DNA of 64,000 nt from Isoetes taiwanensis (taxonomy: Eukaryota; Streptophyta; Lycopodiopsida; Isoetales; Isoetaceae): the NCBI GenBank assembly GCA_021234155.1, contig JAJEKV010000051.1, positions 7,166,761 to 7,230,760 on the forward strand, given 5' to 3'. Of the stretch, positions 48,227-58,458 are shown piece by piece. Under the pieces are notes generated by a model. That model was not told where the DNA came from and searched no databases. It saw nothing but the letters and a program-made list of their open reading frames with translations. A program made the position numbers and the translations under genes. The first letter of the stretch is position 1. Each line of letters starts with the position of its first letter.

Positions 48227-48578
48227 TCTGGCACCAGTCCTGCCACTGTTTCATTTCTGACATCTAACGGGTTATGTTGTCCAGGCCCTTTTTTCAGATG
48301 GCTGGGCTCGCAGTGCACAAGCCAGACGCGGGGGTACTTGTTCCTAGGATGTTGGGCATCGATCGTCTTCCGTTGATATCGTCTTCTTTTATGTTGTATT
48401 CTTCAGTTTCATCATGCTCTCGATGATTGTCTAGTTTCGGAGCATTTAAAGTTCAGATTTTCAAATTTATCTGTCCCTAGTGAGGGATCCATTTGTACTC
48501 AATGTTTTTACAAAGCTCAATGAGAACACCACTTCACTTGGCCACTTGTTGTGTCTTAGGACCCATCCTAGGAATGCT

Positions 48579-49063
48579 GGGATACTCAAAACTTTGTTAT
48601 TAAGCTAATTCTCACTGTAGTTACAATGTCTGAATATACAATGCCTGCTTAGGAAAGAAGAAAGGGGTTACAAAGTGTTTCCAAGCAAATCTGTTTCTGA
48701 CATTCAGTAAGTTTATGCAGTCTGGCTTAAATTTGTCTTATAGTTGATCATGTAGGTTTATATATCATCCTGTTACACCAGATCATATTTGCAAGTTCAG
48801 TTTCTATTATTACTTCTTTTTGGAAAAAATTATGACAAATAAAAACCATAAAAAGACAAAACCAGCACAAAGCGATAAATAGGCAGCTTATGAATATTTA
48901 AATCCATGTACCATCAGCCAAACTACAAGAAGAAGTTTGTTCTGTCTATCATGAAACTAGGCAAAAGGACTCGCATATAAGAAGGAAGAATATTTTAGCA
49001 TGCCTTTGCAAGTCTCTGTCAAGTGCAAGGGGAGTCTCTAGCTATGCTCAAACAATATACAGG
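48579..49063. other. Right flank of the array, unassigned
   Basis: No gene recognised. Its first bases (GGGATACTC) should be the continuation of the host sequence that ends at 21580. Confidence 0.45.
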
Positions 49064-49580
49064 TTTTTTTTTTGTTGAAGGACGTCAGACTTTATTCAAT
49101 CAAAGAGTCAAATACAAGTATAAATGCAGAGACAGGAATAAAATCTCAGCGGATAAGCAGAGACCCACCGAGTGAAGCAACCTGCCTAAGCATAAGAGTG
49201 CACATCCAAATACTCCTCAAAAATCAATCGCCTCTTGCGAGGGGCAAGTGAAGAACAATGATACGACTTTACAATGTAACCTTGAGCTTCTTGGAGAACA
49301 CGATTATCTGCCACATCCAGACCTTTGAAGATTACCAATCTTCGTCTTTTCCAGATAGTCCAAAGCAACCATCCTGCTGCTAGATGAAAAGCCTGGCCTT
49401 GTAACTCTGTCCAGGTACTTGGGTAAATTGCCAAAAGCAGTTGTTGACTTGTTAGTGAAACCTGAAAAAGGGAAAACAACCAGTCCCATACCTGTCTAAG
49501 GTGTTCACACATGAAAAAGCAATGCTCAATGGTCTCAGATCCACGCTTGCCACTATGGACCTATGGTAATACTGGTGCTT
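49064..49580 (-). mobile_element. 5'-truncated LINE 3' end with zf-RVT region
   Basis: On the minus strand the frame reads GKRGSETIEHCFFMCEHLRQVW and then LLWTIWKRRRLVIFKG. This is the zinc-binding region at the C-terminus of plant LINE ORF2 (ET-x-x-H-x-F-x-x-C ... W-x-x-W-K-x-R). It ends in a 3' UTR with AATAAAG and an A-tail (T run at 49064-49073 on the plus strand). Endonuclease and reverse transcriptase are absent, as in ordinary 5'-truncated copies. Confidence 0.8.
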
Positions 49581-49904
49581 AATTTATTTGCAAAAAGAAT
49601 TTTCCTTTCAACCTTGTTTTTTCTGATCGATCATTTTAAATGATTTTATTAGCTTATCTTGGTCCATTACTTCAACAACACCACAATTAGGCTCATAACT
49701 TCCGTTATACCACTTAAGCCTAGCCGCACCGCTTCGCGTTTACTCCTTGCATTAATTATTATGTGAATGCAAACTTATCTTCTTATATTATAAAGTTTTA
49801 GCGTATGTCATGAATCAAACCCTAATTTGTATGGTTGAGATCATCTAATTGCATTCGAAGGATGAGATTTATCGCACGACTTTCTACCGCCGTGATTGGC
49901 CATG
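49581..49904. other. AT-rich spacer, unassigned
   Basis: Nothing recognised between the LINE relic and the purine tract. Confidence 0.5.
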
Positions 49905-51427
49905 CTTTAAAAAGGGAAAGGGAAAAGGAAAAGAGAGGAGAAAAGGGCAAAGTGAAAGGCAAAAAGGCACAGGTAAAAAGGAAAGAAGGAAAAGGGAAAA
50001 TAAAACAGAAAAGAGCACAGAAAAAAAGAAAAGGAAAAGAAAGGGAGAAAAGGAAGGAAAAAGGGAACTACGAAAAGGAGAAGAGGGAAAAGGTGAGGAC
50101 AAGAGTAAAAGGTACGGGAAAAAGGGGAAGAGGGAAAGGGTAAAGAAAAGGGAAAGGGGGAGGAGGAGGGAGTGAAAAGGCACATTGGGGAGGGAGAAGG
50201 GGAAAAATGTGGGGAAAGAAGAAAAGGAGAAAAAGGACACAAGAAAAGGGGAAGAGAAAAAGGGAGGGGAGAAGAGAAAGGAAAAGGGAAAAGAAAAAGA
50301 GAGGGGGAAGCGGGGAAGGGAAGGAAAAAGGGCATAGAGAAAACTGGAAGAAGGAAGGGAGAAAAGTGAAGGGAAAAAAAAGAAAGTTGAGGACAAGAAT
50401 AAAAGGTACGGAAAAAAGGGGAAGAGGAAAAGGGTAGAGAGAAGAGAAAGGGGGAGGAGGAGGGAGTGAAAAGGGACACTGGGGAGGGAGAAGAGGAAAA
50501 ACGTGGGGAAAGGAGAAAAGGAAGGGAAAAAGGACACAAGAAAAGGGGAAGAGAAAAAGGGAGGGGAGAAGAGAAAGGAAAAGGGAAAAGAAAAAGAGAG
50601 GGGGAAGCGGGGAAGGGAAGGAAATAGGGCATAGAGAAAACTGGAAGAAGGAAGGGGGAAAAGTGAAGCGAAAAAAAAGAAAGAGGGAAAGTGTGAGGAA
50701 AGAGAAAAAGGGAAGGTATGGAAAAAAGGAACGGGAAAAGAACAAAGGAGGAGGAAAGGAAAAGAAAAAAGGCACAAAAATAAAGGGAAGGGCAAAAAGC
50801 GCATTTGAAAAAGGAGAAGAAAAAGGGTGAGGAAAAGGGATATGGGAAAAGGAAAGAGAAAAGGAAAACAAAAAGGGAGGGGGATATGGGAGGGAAGAAT
50901 TGTACGGGAAAAACTGGAAGAGAAAAAAAGCTGGGAAAGGAGGAAAAGGGAAGGGAAAAAGCCATTGGAAGGGAAAGGAGAAAGGGAAAGGGAAGCAAAG
51001 CAAGGGGGGGGAAGGAGAGGAGAGGGGAGCGGAGAAAAGGAAAAGGATAAAAGATAAGAGGAAAAAGGGAAGGGAAATGGGGAGGAGAAGAAAGGGAATG
51101 AGGGAAAAATAAGGGTAAAATAGGAAGGGGAGGGAAGGGGAGGGGAACAAAAAAGAAGAGAAAAATAAAAAAAGAAAAAAGGGAAAAGCAGAGAATAGAA
51201 GAATGAAAAAGGCAAAAAAGGAAAAGGGGTGGAGAAATGATGAAAAAGAAAAAAGGAAAGGGCAACGAGAAATGGGAGAAAATGGATTGCAAAATCAGAA
51301 AAATGACAATGGAAGGGAAAAATAAAAACGGGAAAAGGAAAATAGTAGAAATGGAAGATTGGAAAAAGAAAAAAGGTAAATAAAAAAAATCGAAAAGGGG
51401 AAAGGAGGGAAAAAAAAAGAGCATCGA
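49905..51427. repeat. 1.5 kb homopurine-rich (G/A) tract
   Basis: The plus strand is almost only A and G, with rare C and T. It resumes at 62489-62530 beyond Gypsy-2, so the original tract was near 1.57 kb. Very long minus-strand open frames rich in Phe, Pro, Ser and Leu arise only because homopyrimidine strands lack stop codons; they are not genes. Such tracts can form triplex DNA. Confidence 0.9.
50095..50685. repeat. Two-copy tandem duplication of 294 bp within the purine tract
   Basis: The unit starting GAGGACAAGA at 50095 recurs at 50389 with a few substitutions. It shows that the tract grows by segment duplication and not only by slippage of short motifs. Confidence 0.85.
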
Positions 51428-52004
51428 TGTTAGTCCTGTGCCTCCGTGCATGGACTATTCATGCATCATGCACTGTGTCAAGCTCAGGATCCTCGATCCA
51501 CCACGGGTTGAGACATCCAAGGCTCCATGAGAAGACCAAGCAAAGAGACCACGCATCAAAGCCTGTGGGTCGTCAACAAGAGGCGCCCTGGCTGGACAAG
51601 TGACGGGGCCACCTGGGCCAGCGTCAAATGGGTGATTCTAGGCACTTCAAGAGGCACCGCCAAACATTCTCGCAGAATCAGGCCTCCTTCCGTGAGCTCA
51701 AGACCGAGATCGGTCGAGTGTCTATATTGGGCCCAAGGCCATTGTACTATATATATGAGTAGAGCTAGCACATGAGTTTTTAGATGAGTTTTGAGTCTTG
51801 TCTCCTTCGGTTTTTCTATTGTGTAGAGCTCATGTATTTTCATCATTGATATCAAGGAAGCTTATCATCTTTCTCTCATTTGTTACATTTTCTTCTTCTT
51901 CTTCTCTTCTTGCAAATCAGCGTGACATAGTCCCCGGACTCTCCGTTAGATCCACGGGTCCTCCGCAGGGCTGTCTTCGGGAGTTCGAACCCGGACCCCA
52001 AACA
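51428..52004 (+). repeat. Gypsy-2 5' LTR
   Basis: 577 bp. TATA-like TACTATATATATGAG near 51747; a (CTT)n-rich stretch near 51890. Confidence 0.9.
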
Positions 52005-52714
52005 CTTTGCGGGCTTGGGGGTGCGATTCTATCCTACTTTCTTATGCGCCATATGCGTGGTAATTTCACGCCGGAAGAACTCCTTTCTCGTGACGGCCTC
52101 TCGCTTGGGGCGCCATCAGCGTCGGAAGCTGTTACGCGACATGTATGGATCGGCTTATGACATAGAGGGAGGCCATCTTGGCCTAGGGCTCGATCGGCGC
52201 CACCCACCCCTCGTGTCGATCTCGCCCCGGTTCCCGCCCCAAGCGTGCAAACATTGCTCACAACCTCAGTCCCCTCATCACTATCCGGGAGCCTTATCCC
52301 GGCTCAACCTTCTCAACCGTACTTTCACACCCCTGAACATGCCTACATCCATCACTCTTCAGGCCATACGCCTCTTCCTTCACAACACCCGTCATCTCCC
52401 TCGGGTGGGCACGGCTATCCACATGTCTCCTTTGCGCCTACCCAGGAATATCCTTTCCCTACGTTTCCCATCGCTCTTCACATTTTACAACCTTACAGAT
52501 CTCAAAACCAATGCTCCGCCTACTTGGTTTCTCAACCGCGATCACCCCTTCATCCGGGGTCCTTCGGGCACCATGCCACATCCACCTCAACCTCAATATC
52601 CTCACTATCTTAATTCTGTCCCCAAAGACACTTTCACATCTACCTTCCCGGACTGAACCCGACTTATCCCACCTTTGGCAACACGAAAGGCAAACCGTTA
52701 GACCAAAGTGCTCA

Positions 52715-53400
52715 GGCCCACATGGAAGAATTTGAGGCTCTAGCTGTCCTAAATGGTCATGCGCAACCTCAACTGAAATTCCACATCTTTTCCACCACCC
52801 TGCGTGGCTCTCCTCATCAATGGCTCATGGCCAACAAAAGCCATTGGAAACAAGACTGGTCCGAAATCGCCTTTGCTTTTACGTCTCATTCACGGGACCA
52901 CGGATGATGATCAACTTCATCTCAAGCAACTCAATGAACTTCAACAAGAGCCCACGAGTGCGCCGGGATTTTCTGGATCGACTTCACATTACGCTAAGTA
53001 AGCTCAAGGAGTACCCCACACAGAGCGGATTTTGGTGCGGGTTTCTCCAAGGACTTCCTCCCCGCTATTCGACTCATGACTGAATACTGCGTCCAAAGAC
53101 TTTGGAGCGGGGCTATCGACCTTGTCAATCACTCGTCAATGTTTCCTCCGAGGCGTGGCTCTTCAAGAGCTCCCGTTCATTCCACCTGTCATGGTTCCCA
53201 AGCGGTACATTCGACCTCAACACGCTAATCCCGCAAGTGATCAAATCGGGTGCCATATTTGCAAATACCAAGGCCATTTGGCCAATGAGTGCAACTCCAC
53301 CAATGGCCCGCCTCATTGCAAGCGATGCAACATGTGCAATCATGCCGCGGGAAGAGTGCACTCGCACTCATCCCACACCGTTCCGCAACAAAATGGTTTA
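52715..53400 (+). other. Gypsy-2 gag region (fossil)
   Basis: A gag core with the FHIFSTTLRGSPHQW string near 52775, and a zinc knuckle CHICKYQGHLANEC near 53250-53295 followed by more Cys pairs. Broken. Confidence 0.75.
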
Positions 53401-54359
53401 TCAAGTGCAAACCACACCTCAAAGAACAATCGACTATCGGCTGACCACCTCTTGGATGCAGCACGCAACTCTATCAGCCCGCGGGACCAACCACGGGGGA
53501 TCCAACCAACGTCCTCCTTTTTTGATCCTTCTAAAGCTCGGTGTTATCACCGTCCAAGAATGGGGTCATACCACCACGCGGCGTGTCCTCAACTTCCACA
53601 AGTTCGAAGTGCGGCTTCGGCACAAATCAGACCACATCGGTCCGCCTCACGGCTTACCAACTCGGCTTGCTAATGGCAAACAGGCCCGAGACCAGTTCTT
53701 AAGAAGCCACCAAGCGCCTCGGCAATCACGCGCTATCAACCCGCTCCAGCAAATCCACCTCAATTTGGATCAACAAGCCCAAGAGGAAATTTTTCAGGCA
53801 CTTAATCCTCCGGTCCGGTTTGTCAAATTGGGTTGGTTTAGTTTCACGCCGGACCAAGGCATCACGCCCCTTGACCATTATTCCGAATGGCACGCAAGCA
53901 CGCCTTTTGCCGTTGACACCATTCCTCATGAGGACGAAAAAAAAGGTTCACTTTGCACCGACTTGGAAAAGCTCATGCCACATGTCATGCCCAAAGTTCG
54001 CCAAAGCATTTTGAACCTCATGCAAGGCTTTGAAGGCCGCGACGTTGGCAAATGTTCATGCCACCACTAGAGCTCAACAAAGACAAGATACCCCTTCAAC
54101 ATCTCAACCTCCACGCTCCGGACATATCCCAATATTGCTGCCGAGGTTGACTTACTCAAAAAGTTCTTTGCTTCCCCGCCACGCACTCCCGCACCAAAGT
54201 GGAACCAAAGCAGATCCTTTTTCTCATGTACCTCTCGAACTCCAAGAGGAGCTCGCCAAGATCAAAATTCCTTTAAGCTTGGCAACCATTTTAAAACTAC
54301 GTCTCCGCTCTCAAGGACCGGTTACCACTCCCAAGCTGTTTTAGTTGGGGCTGGGCTAC

Positions 54360-57300
54360 CTCTACACCCACGGTCCATGCCACGATTGGGTAATCGCAAG
54401 TCAACCATGTTCAAATCGATGGAGGTAAGCGCAGTCAATCTCATCACGGATAAACTCCGCAAACAAATGGGCATCACACAACTCTTTCGTGCCCCATATG
54501 ACATCAAATTGGCTAATGGCCATATCACGCGACCTCAAGGCGTCACACCTATTCTTCACATCAACATTGGTGATCTCCGCTTCCCCATGGAATTTGGAGT
54601 TTGGAAAGTTTGGCGAAGATCCGGTGACTATGAAATCTTTGGTAGGCGGACCTTTTTCCGCCGGGCAAAGAGTATCCATTCTTGGGCCACGGACCGGTTA
54701 GTCATCAGCGATGGTCATCTCAATGCCACCATGGACTTGCAAGCGAGGCGGGATCATTTCGGTTGACAATCGCGGAACCCTCTCTCGGACAATGATTAGA
54801 AGAAGCTCGAATATTTATCAAGTTCAGGCTCCCTGCGAGTGCGCCTCGTCATCCTACCCCGAATATCTTCGATCCTTGGGGAGAAATGACTCTTGATCGG
54901 GACGGCCGTGGCTGCCTTGCTTGACCCCTACGGCTCCTTGCAATCGAATCCACCGTGTTGATCACTTTTCAGGATCTTTGAACCTCCCGCAACTCCCCGT
55001 TGATGTACATTTGTCATGAAGCAACCTCGCTAGATGACACGAAAGCAACCTCTCTTTTCACCACGCAAAAGTGCCACGATCATCGGTTATGCTCAACCTC
55101 CACGCACACATTGTCCGGGATACTGAAGTAATACCCCATATTAGGACTCGGAAGTCGAGATTGTGGACGTCGGCAACAATCAACCGTGTCGCATTGCCGC
55201 CAAATCTTCCGGCTCCTTATCGTGAATGAGCCGTCTGTTGCATTCAAAAATTCAAACACATTTTTTAGCACGGAGTTACAAAGATCTTCGGGGGAATCAA
55301 CAAAAGCTTGGGGAACTCACCATTCCTACCAAATCGATGCCGCGACCGATTGTAGCAGCGGCAATCTGAGCTCAACCCTAATTACCGTGATGGCGTCAAA
55401 GGCGGAAATTGACAAACTCCTTGCTGCGGGTTTGATCTATGAGGTCAAACATTACGAATGGGTGAGCCCCATCGTCATTGCCCTTAAGCACAATGGTAAG
55501 ATCCGGCGTCAGTGTGGACTATCGGAAACTCAATCGGGCCATGGGCGTGATCATTTTCCACTTCCCTTCCACGGACCGTGTTCGGAAGAAGTGGCTGGAC
55601 ATGAGATGTACTCCTTTATGGATGGTTTTTCGGCTACAATCAGATCTCAATCAAAGAATCTGATCAACTCAAGACCACTTTCACCACCCGGTGGGGGCAC
55701 TTTTGCCTACAAGGTGGTTCCTTTTTGGACTCTCAAACTCTCCCTCAACGTTTCAACGCATCATGCTCTCGGTTTTCATGATTTCATGAAGGAAAATCCC
55801 TTCTTGCAAATTTTTCAAGATGACTTTCTCGCCTCTGGTTCCATGGCTGACCATTTGGATAAATTGGAACTTCGTCTTCGAAATGTGATGAGTCAGGCAT
55901 TAGTCTCAATCACGAGAAATGCACCTTTTGCGTCACCTCGGGTGTTACGTTAGGTCATGTTGTCGACAAAGCGGTATCACCAGCGATCCGCCAAAATCGC
56001 TTGTGTGCTCAAGGCTCAAGCACCAGCCAATATCAAGGAGACACGCTCTTTCTGGGTAAGGTCAATTATTACTCCACCTTCATACACGGGTGGCAGCCAT
56101 TGCAGATCCCATTCATAAACTCACGGGTGGCGAATCCACAGGCTTGGAATTCCAGGAAGGCTGCTTTCAACAGGTGAAGCTTTTGCTTACTCGGCACCGG
56201 TTCTTGTTCCTCCTCAATGGGACAAGCCCTTTCACGTTCATGTCGATGTCTCGGCGTTTGCTATTGGAGCTGTTCTTTCTCAAGAATATGATCGACTGCG
56301 ACAAACCAAATCGCTCGCCCGGCCGAAAACTCAATTCGCTGGCGCAACTATTACGCCCGCAGGCGTGAAGCTTTGGGTCTCATTTTTACGTGTCCAACGC
56401 TTCCGTCATTACCTTTTGGGCAGTCAAATCAAGTTTTTGTGGACCACCAAGCACTCCTCTATTTGATCAACAAGTCCCGCCCACGGGCGCATTGCTCGTT
56501 GGGTCCTTCTTCTCAAGAATTTGCTCCTTTTGAAATCGTTCATAAGGGTGGCAAATCTCATGTTGTTCGGATTATCTTTCGCATCCACCGCGGATGATCC
56601 CTCAACTGGAGTCTCGGGCGCCTTTCCCGATGCTCAGCTCTTTTTAGTCACGGCAACACCACATTGGTTCCATGATTTTCAGCGGTACCTCCTCACGGGT
56701 GCTCTTCCACGAAGGCGAGGCGGCTCTCTCCACCTTGGCGACAATCCCGTCGCCATCAATTTCTCAGGAGGTCCGTGACTACACCATGGTTCTTGGGACA
56801 TCTCTACAAAAGGGTAAGGACACCATCAGCCGGCGCATGTTCTACCTCATGAAGTTCGGACATTGTTAGAAGCTCATCAAGGGCTCCGGAGGTGGTCATT
56901 TTCATGGTGACACCACGGACGCCAAAATCCTTCTAGCCGGGTATTATTGGCCCACGCTCTTCAAAGATGCTCATGCGCCCGCCGCGTGTGACCTTGCCCG
57001 GCCGGTGGGGCGCCCCACGCCCGTGGCGGCTCTTCCCTTGGCGCCACGGCCGCCACGCCCACTTCCCTTCAAACAAATGGGGAATGGACTTTGTGGGACC
57101 TATAGATCCTCTGCGCGGCACACCCGTGCGTTACATTCTGGTTCTCACCGACTACGCTACCAAATGGGCGGAAGCTTGTGCACTTCCGGACAACACTGCG
57201 GCAAACCACGGCTAGAGTCCTCTATCAACAAATCATCACGCGATTCGCTGCCCTACCTGGGCTGGTCGGTGACCGTGGTGTTCATTTCATCAATCATACT

Positions 57301-57985
57301 ATCAAGGAGCCGACGGATTATCTCGATACATCATCACAAGAGCACACCTTACTATCCTCAAGGCAATGGTTTGGCGAAAGCACCAACAAAACTCGGTCAC
57401 CATTCTCAAGAAAATTTGTGACGCTTCCCTTCTGATTGGCGGGACAAAACTTCCCACTGTTCTTTGGGCCTACAATACTTGTTTCAAGATTGCTACCGGT
57501 CACACTCCTTTTAAATTGGTTTATGGTCAGGAAGCTCTCATGCCGTTTGAATACATCCTTCCAACACTCCGTTTTCAAGCGGCTCACGCTCATAATCCAC
57601 TGGCCGCACTCAAAGAAAGGGTCTATCAATTAGAACAGTTGGATGAACCCGACGGGATGCTTATATTCGTGTTCTCCATGGACCTTGATTGCAAAAATCT
57701 TTACATGACAAACGTCTGAAGACAAAAACATTCAAAGAAGGCGATTTGGTTCTTCTTTATGATTCCAGGTACAAAAATTTTCCGGGTAAACTCAAGTTTC
57801 GTTGGCTTGGCCCTTATCAAATTGTTCAAGTGGTTAGACCAAGCGTTTTCCAACTAGCTGAGTTAGATGGCACTCCATTACCTACATTAGTTAATGGTTT
57901 TCGTCTCAAAGCCTTTCATCACATAGAAAGTGAACATCAACAAACAGAAACAGTTCAAGAAGCAAACACCACAGAAAGTGACTAG
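54360..57985 (+). other. Gypsy-2 pol region (fossil)
   Basis: The reverse transcriptase start is recognisable near 55400-55520 (LLAAGLIYEV, then VDYRKLNRAMG), RNase H near 56400-56470 (DHQALLYLINKS), the integrase core near 57080-57210 (MDFVGPI, VLTDYATKWAEA) and the integrase C-terminal part at 57689-57985 (KFRWLGPYQIV). Interrupted many times; treated as a fossil. Confidence 0.8.
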
Positions 57986-58092
57986 AAAGGCGGTATATTA
58001 TATTATAGTGGAGATTTTTTACAAAATGTGGGCGCTGACCGGCTATTATTTCGCTATGGGCGCGCCCTATATACAAAAAGCGGGCTCGAGCC

Positions 58093-58458
58093 CTATCTAC
58101 TAAGTCCTAAGAGGAAAAACCCTCTACTCGGGTTGGGCGAGAGGTATCTGAAAAGGAGATGGTAGAGGTTACGCGCCGGGATCCCCCGAAGGTGCAGAAC
58201 CACCTCCATCCCGTTGGTCTTCGGGTCGGGATGTTCAGCCATCCCGGCACACCAGCCGTCCATTCGAATGCCACGGTTGTGGCAGCGCCAGAGATCCAGA
58301 CAATTCATCTTGCATGTAACCCACTCCTGACAGTTCGTGGGCATAGTGCAGTCTTCGTTCAAGCCAGCAGCCGCCATACTGAGCGCCATCGGATGCCTTC
58401 GTTCCTCTCGGTTCGTCTTATATAGCCAACTGAGGAACTCCTTGTCGACGTGGACCAA
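58093..58458 (-). CDS. Antisense Cys-rich ORF inside Gypsy-2 (hypothetical, 121 aa)
   Basis: A minus-strand frame of 121 codons lies between pol and the extra 3' region. It has five Cys in a 33-residue window, NCQEWVTCKMNC then DLWRC and GWCAGM, a spacing that looks non-random. Antisense reading frames at this position are known in some Tat-lineage elements (Grande, RIRE2). I do not recognise the product; it could be captured sequence or chance. Confidence 0.3.
   Translation of the reverse strand: MVHVDKEFLSWLYKTNREERRHPMALSMAAAGLNEDCTMPTNCQEWVTCKMNCLDLWRCHNRGIRMDGWCAGMAEHPDPKTNGMEVVLHLRGIPARNLYHLLFRYLSPNPSRGFFLLGLSR

Larger units (their letters stand above)
37098..48572 (+). mobile_element. 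Array unit 5: short unit split by a gag-only LTR element
   Basis: Left part 37098-37468 and right part 48232-48572 together match unit 1 almost base for base. Between them lies the 10.76 kb LTR composite with its target duplication. Unit 1 still shows the uninterrupted sequence across the insertion point (around 21946-21950), so the event is directly readable. Confidence 0.85.
21581..48578 (+). mobile_element. Head-to-tail array of five DIRS/Ngaro-type tyrosine-recombinase retroelement units
   Basis: Six AATGC(T/C) cores occur at 21581, 22268, 30434, 30564, 37098 and 48573. Each internal one is preceded by CCATCCTAGG (right end of a unit), and each of the first five is followed by a GGTTCTATTGC palindrome and ATTCCTTGGATGGGG (left end of a unit). 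They cut the region into five units in the same orientation. No target duplication flanks the array. Instead, host sequence meets AATGCT on both sides, as expected when a tyrosine recombinase inserts a circular element by strand exchange at a short shared core. One unit encodes the family's proteins; the others are non-autonomous. Broken overall; relative age is older than the LTR element nested in it. Confidence 0.8.

Noticed and set aside
49884-51451. Very long minus-strand frames (up to 514 codons) rich in Phe, Ser, Pro and Leu
   Set aside because: They lie on the homopyrimidine strand of a G/A tract, where stop codons cannot form; all three frames are open at once and low in complexity.
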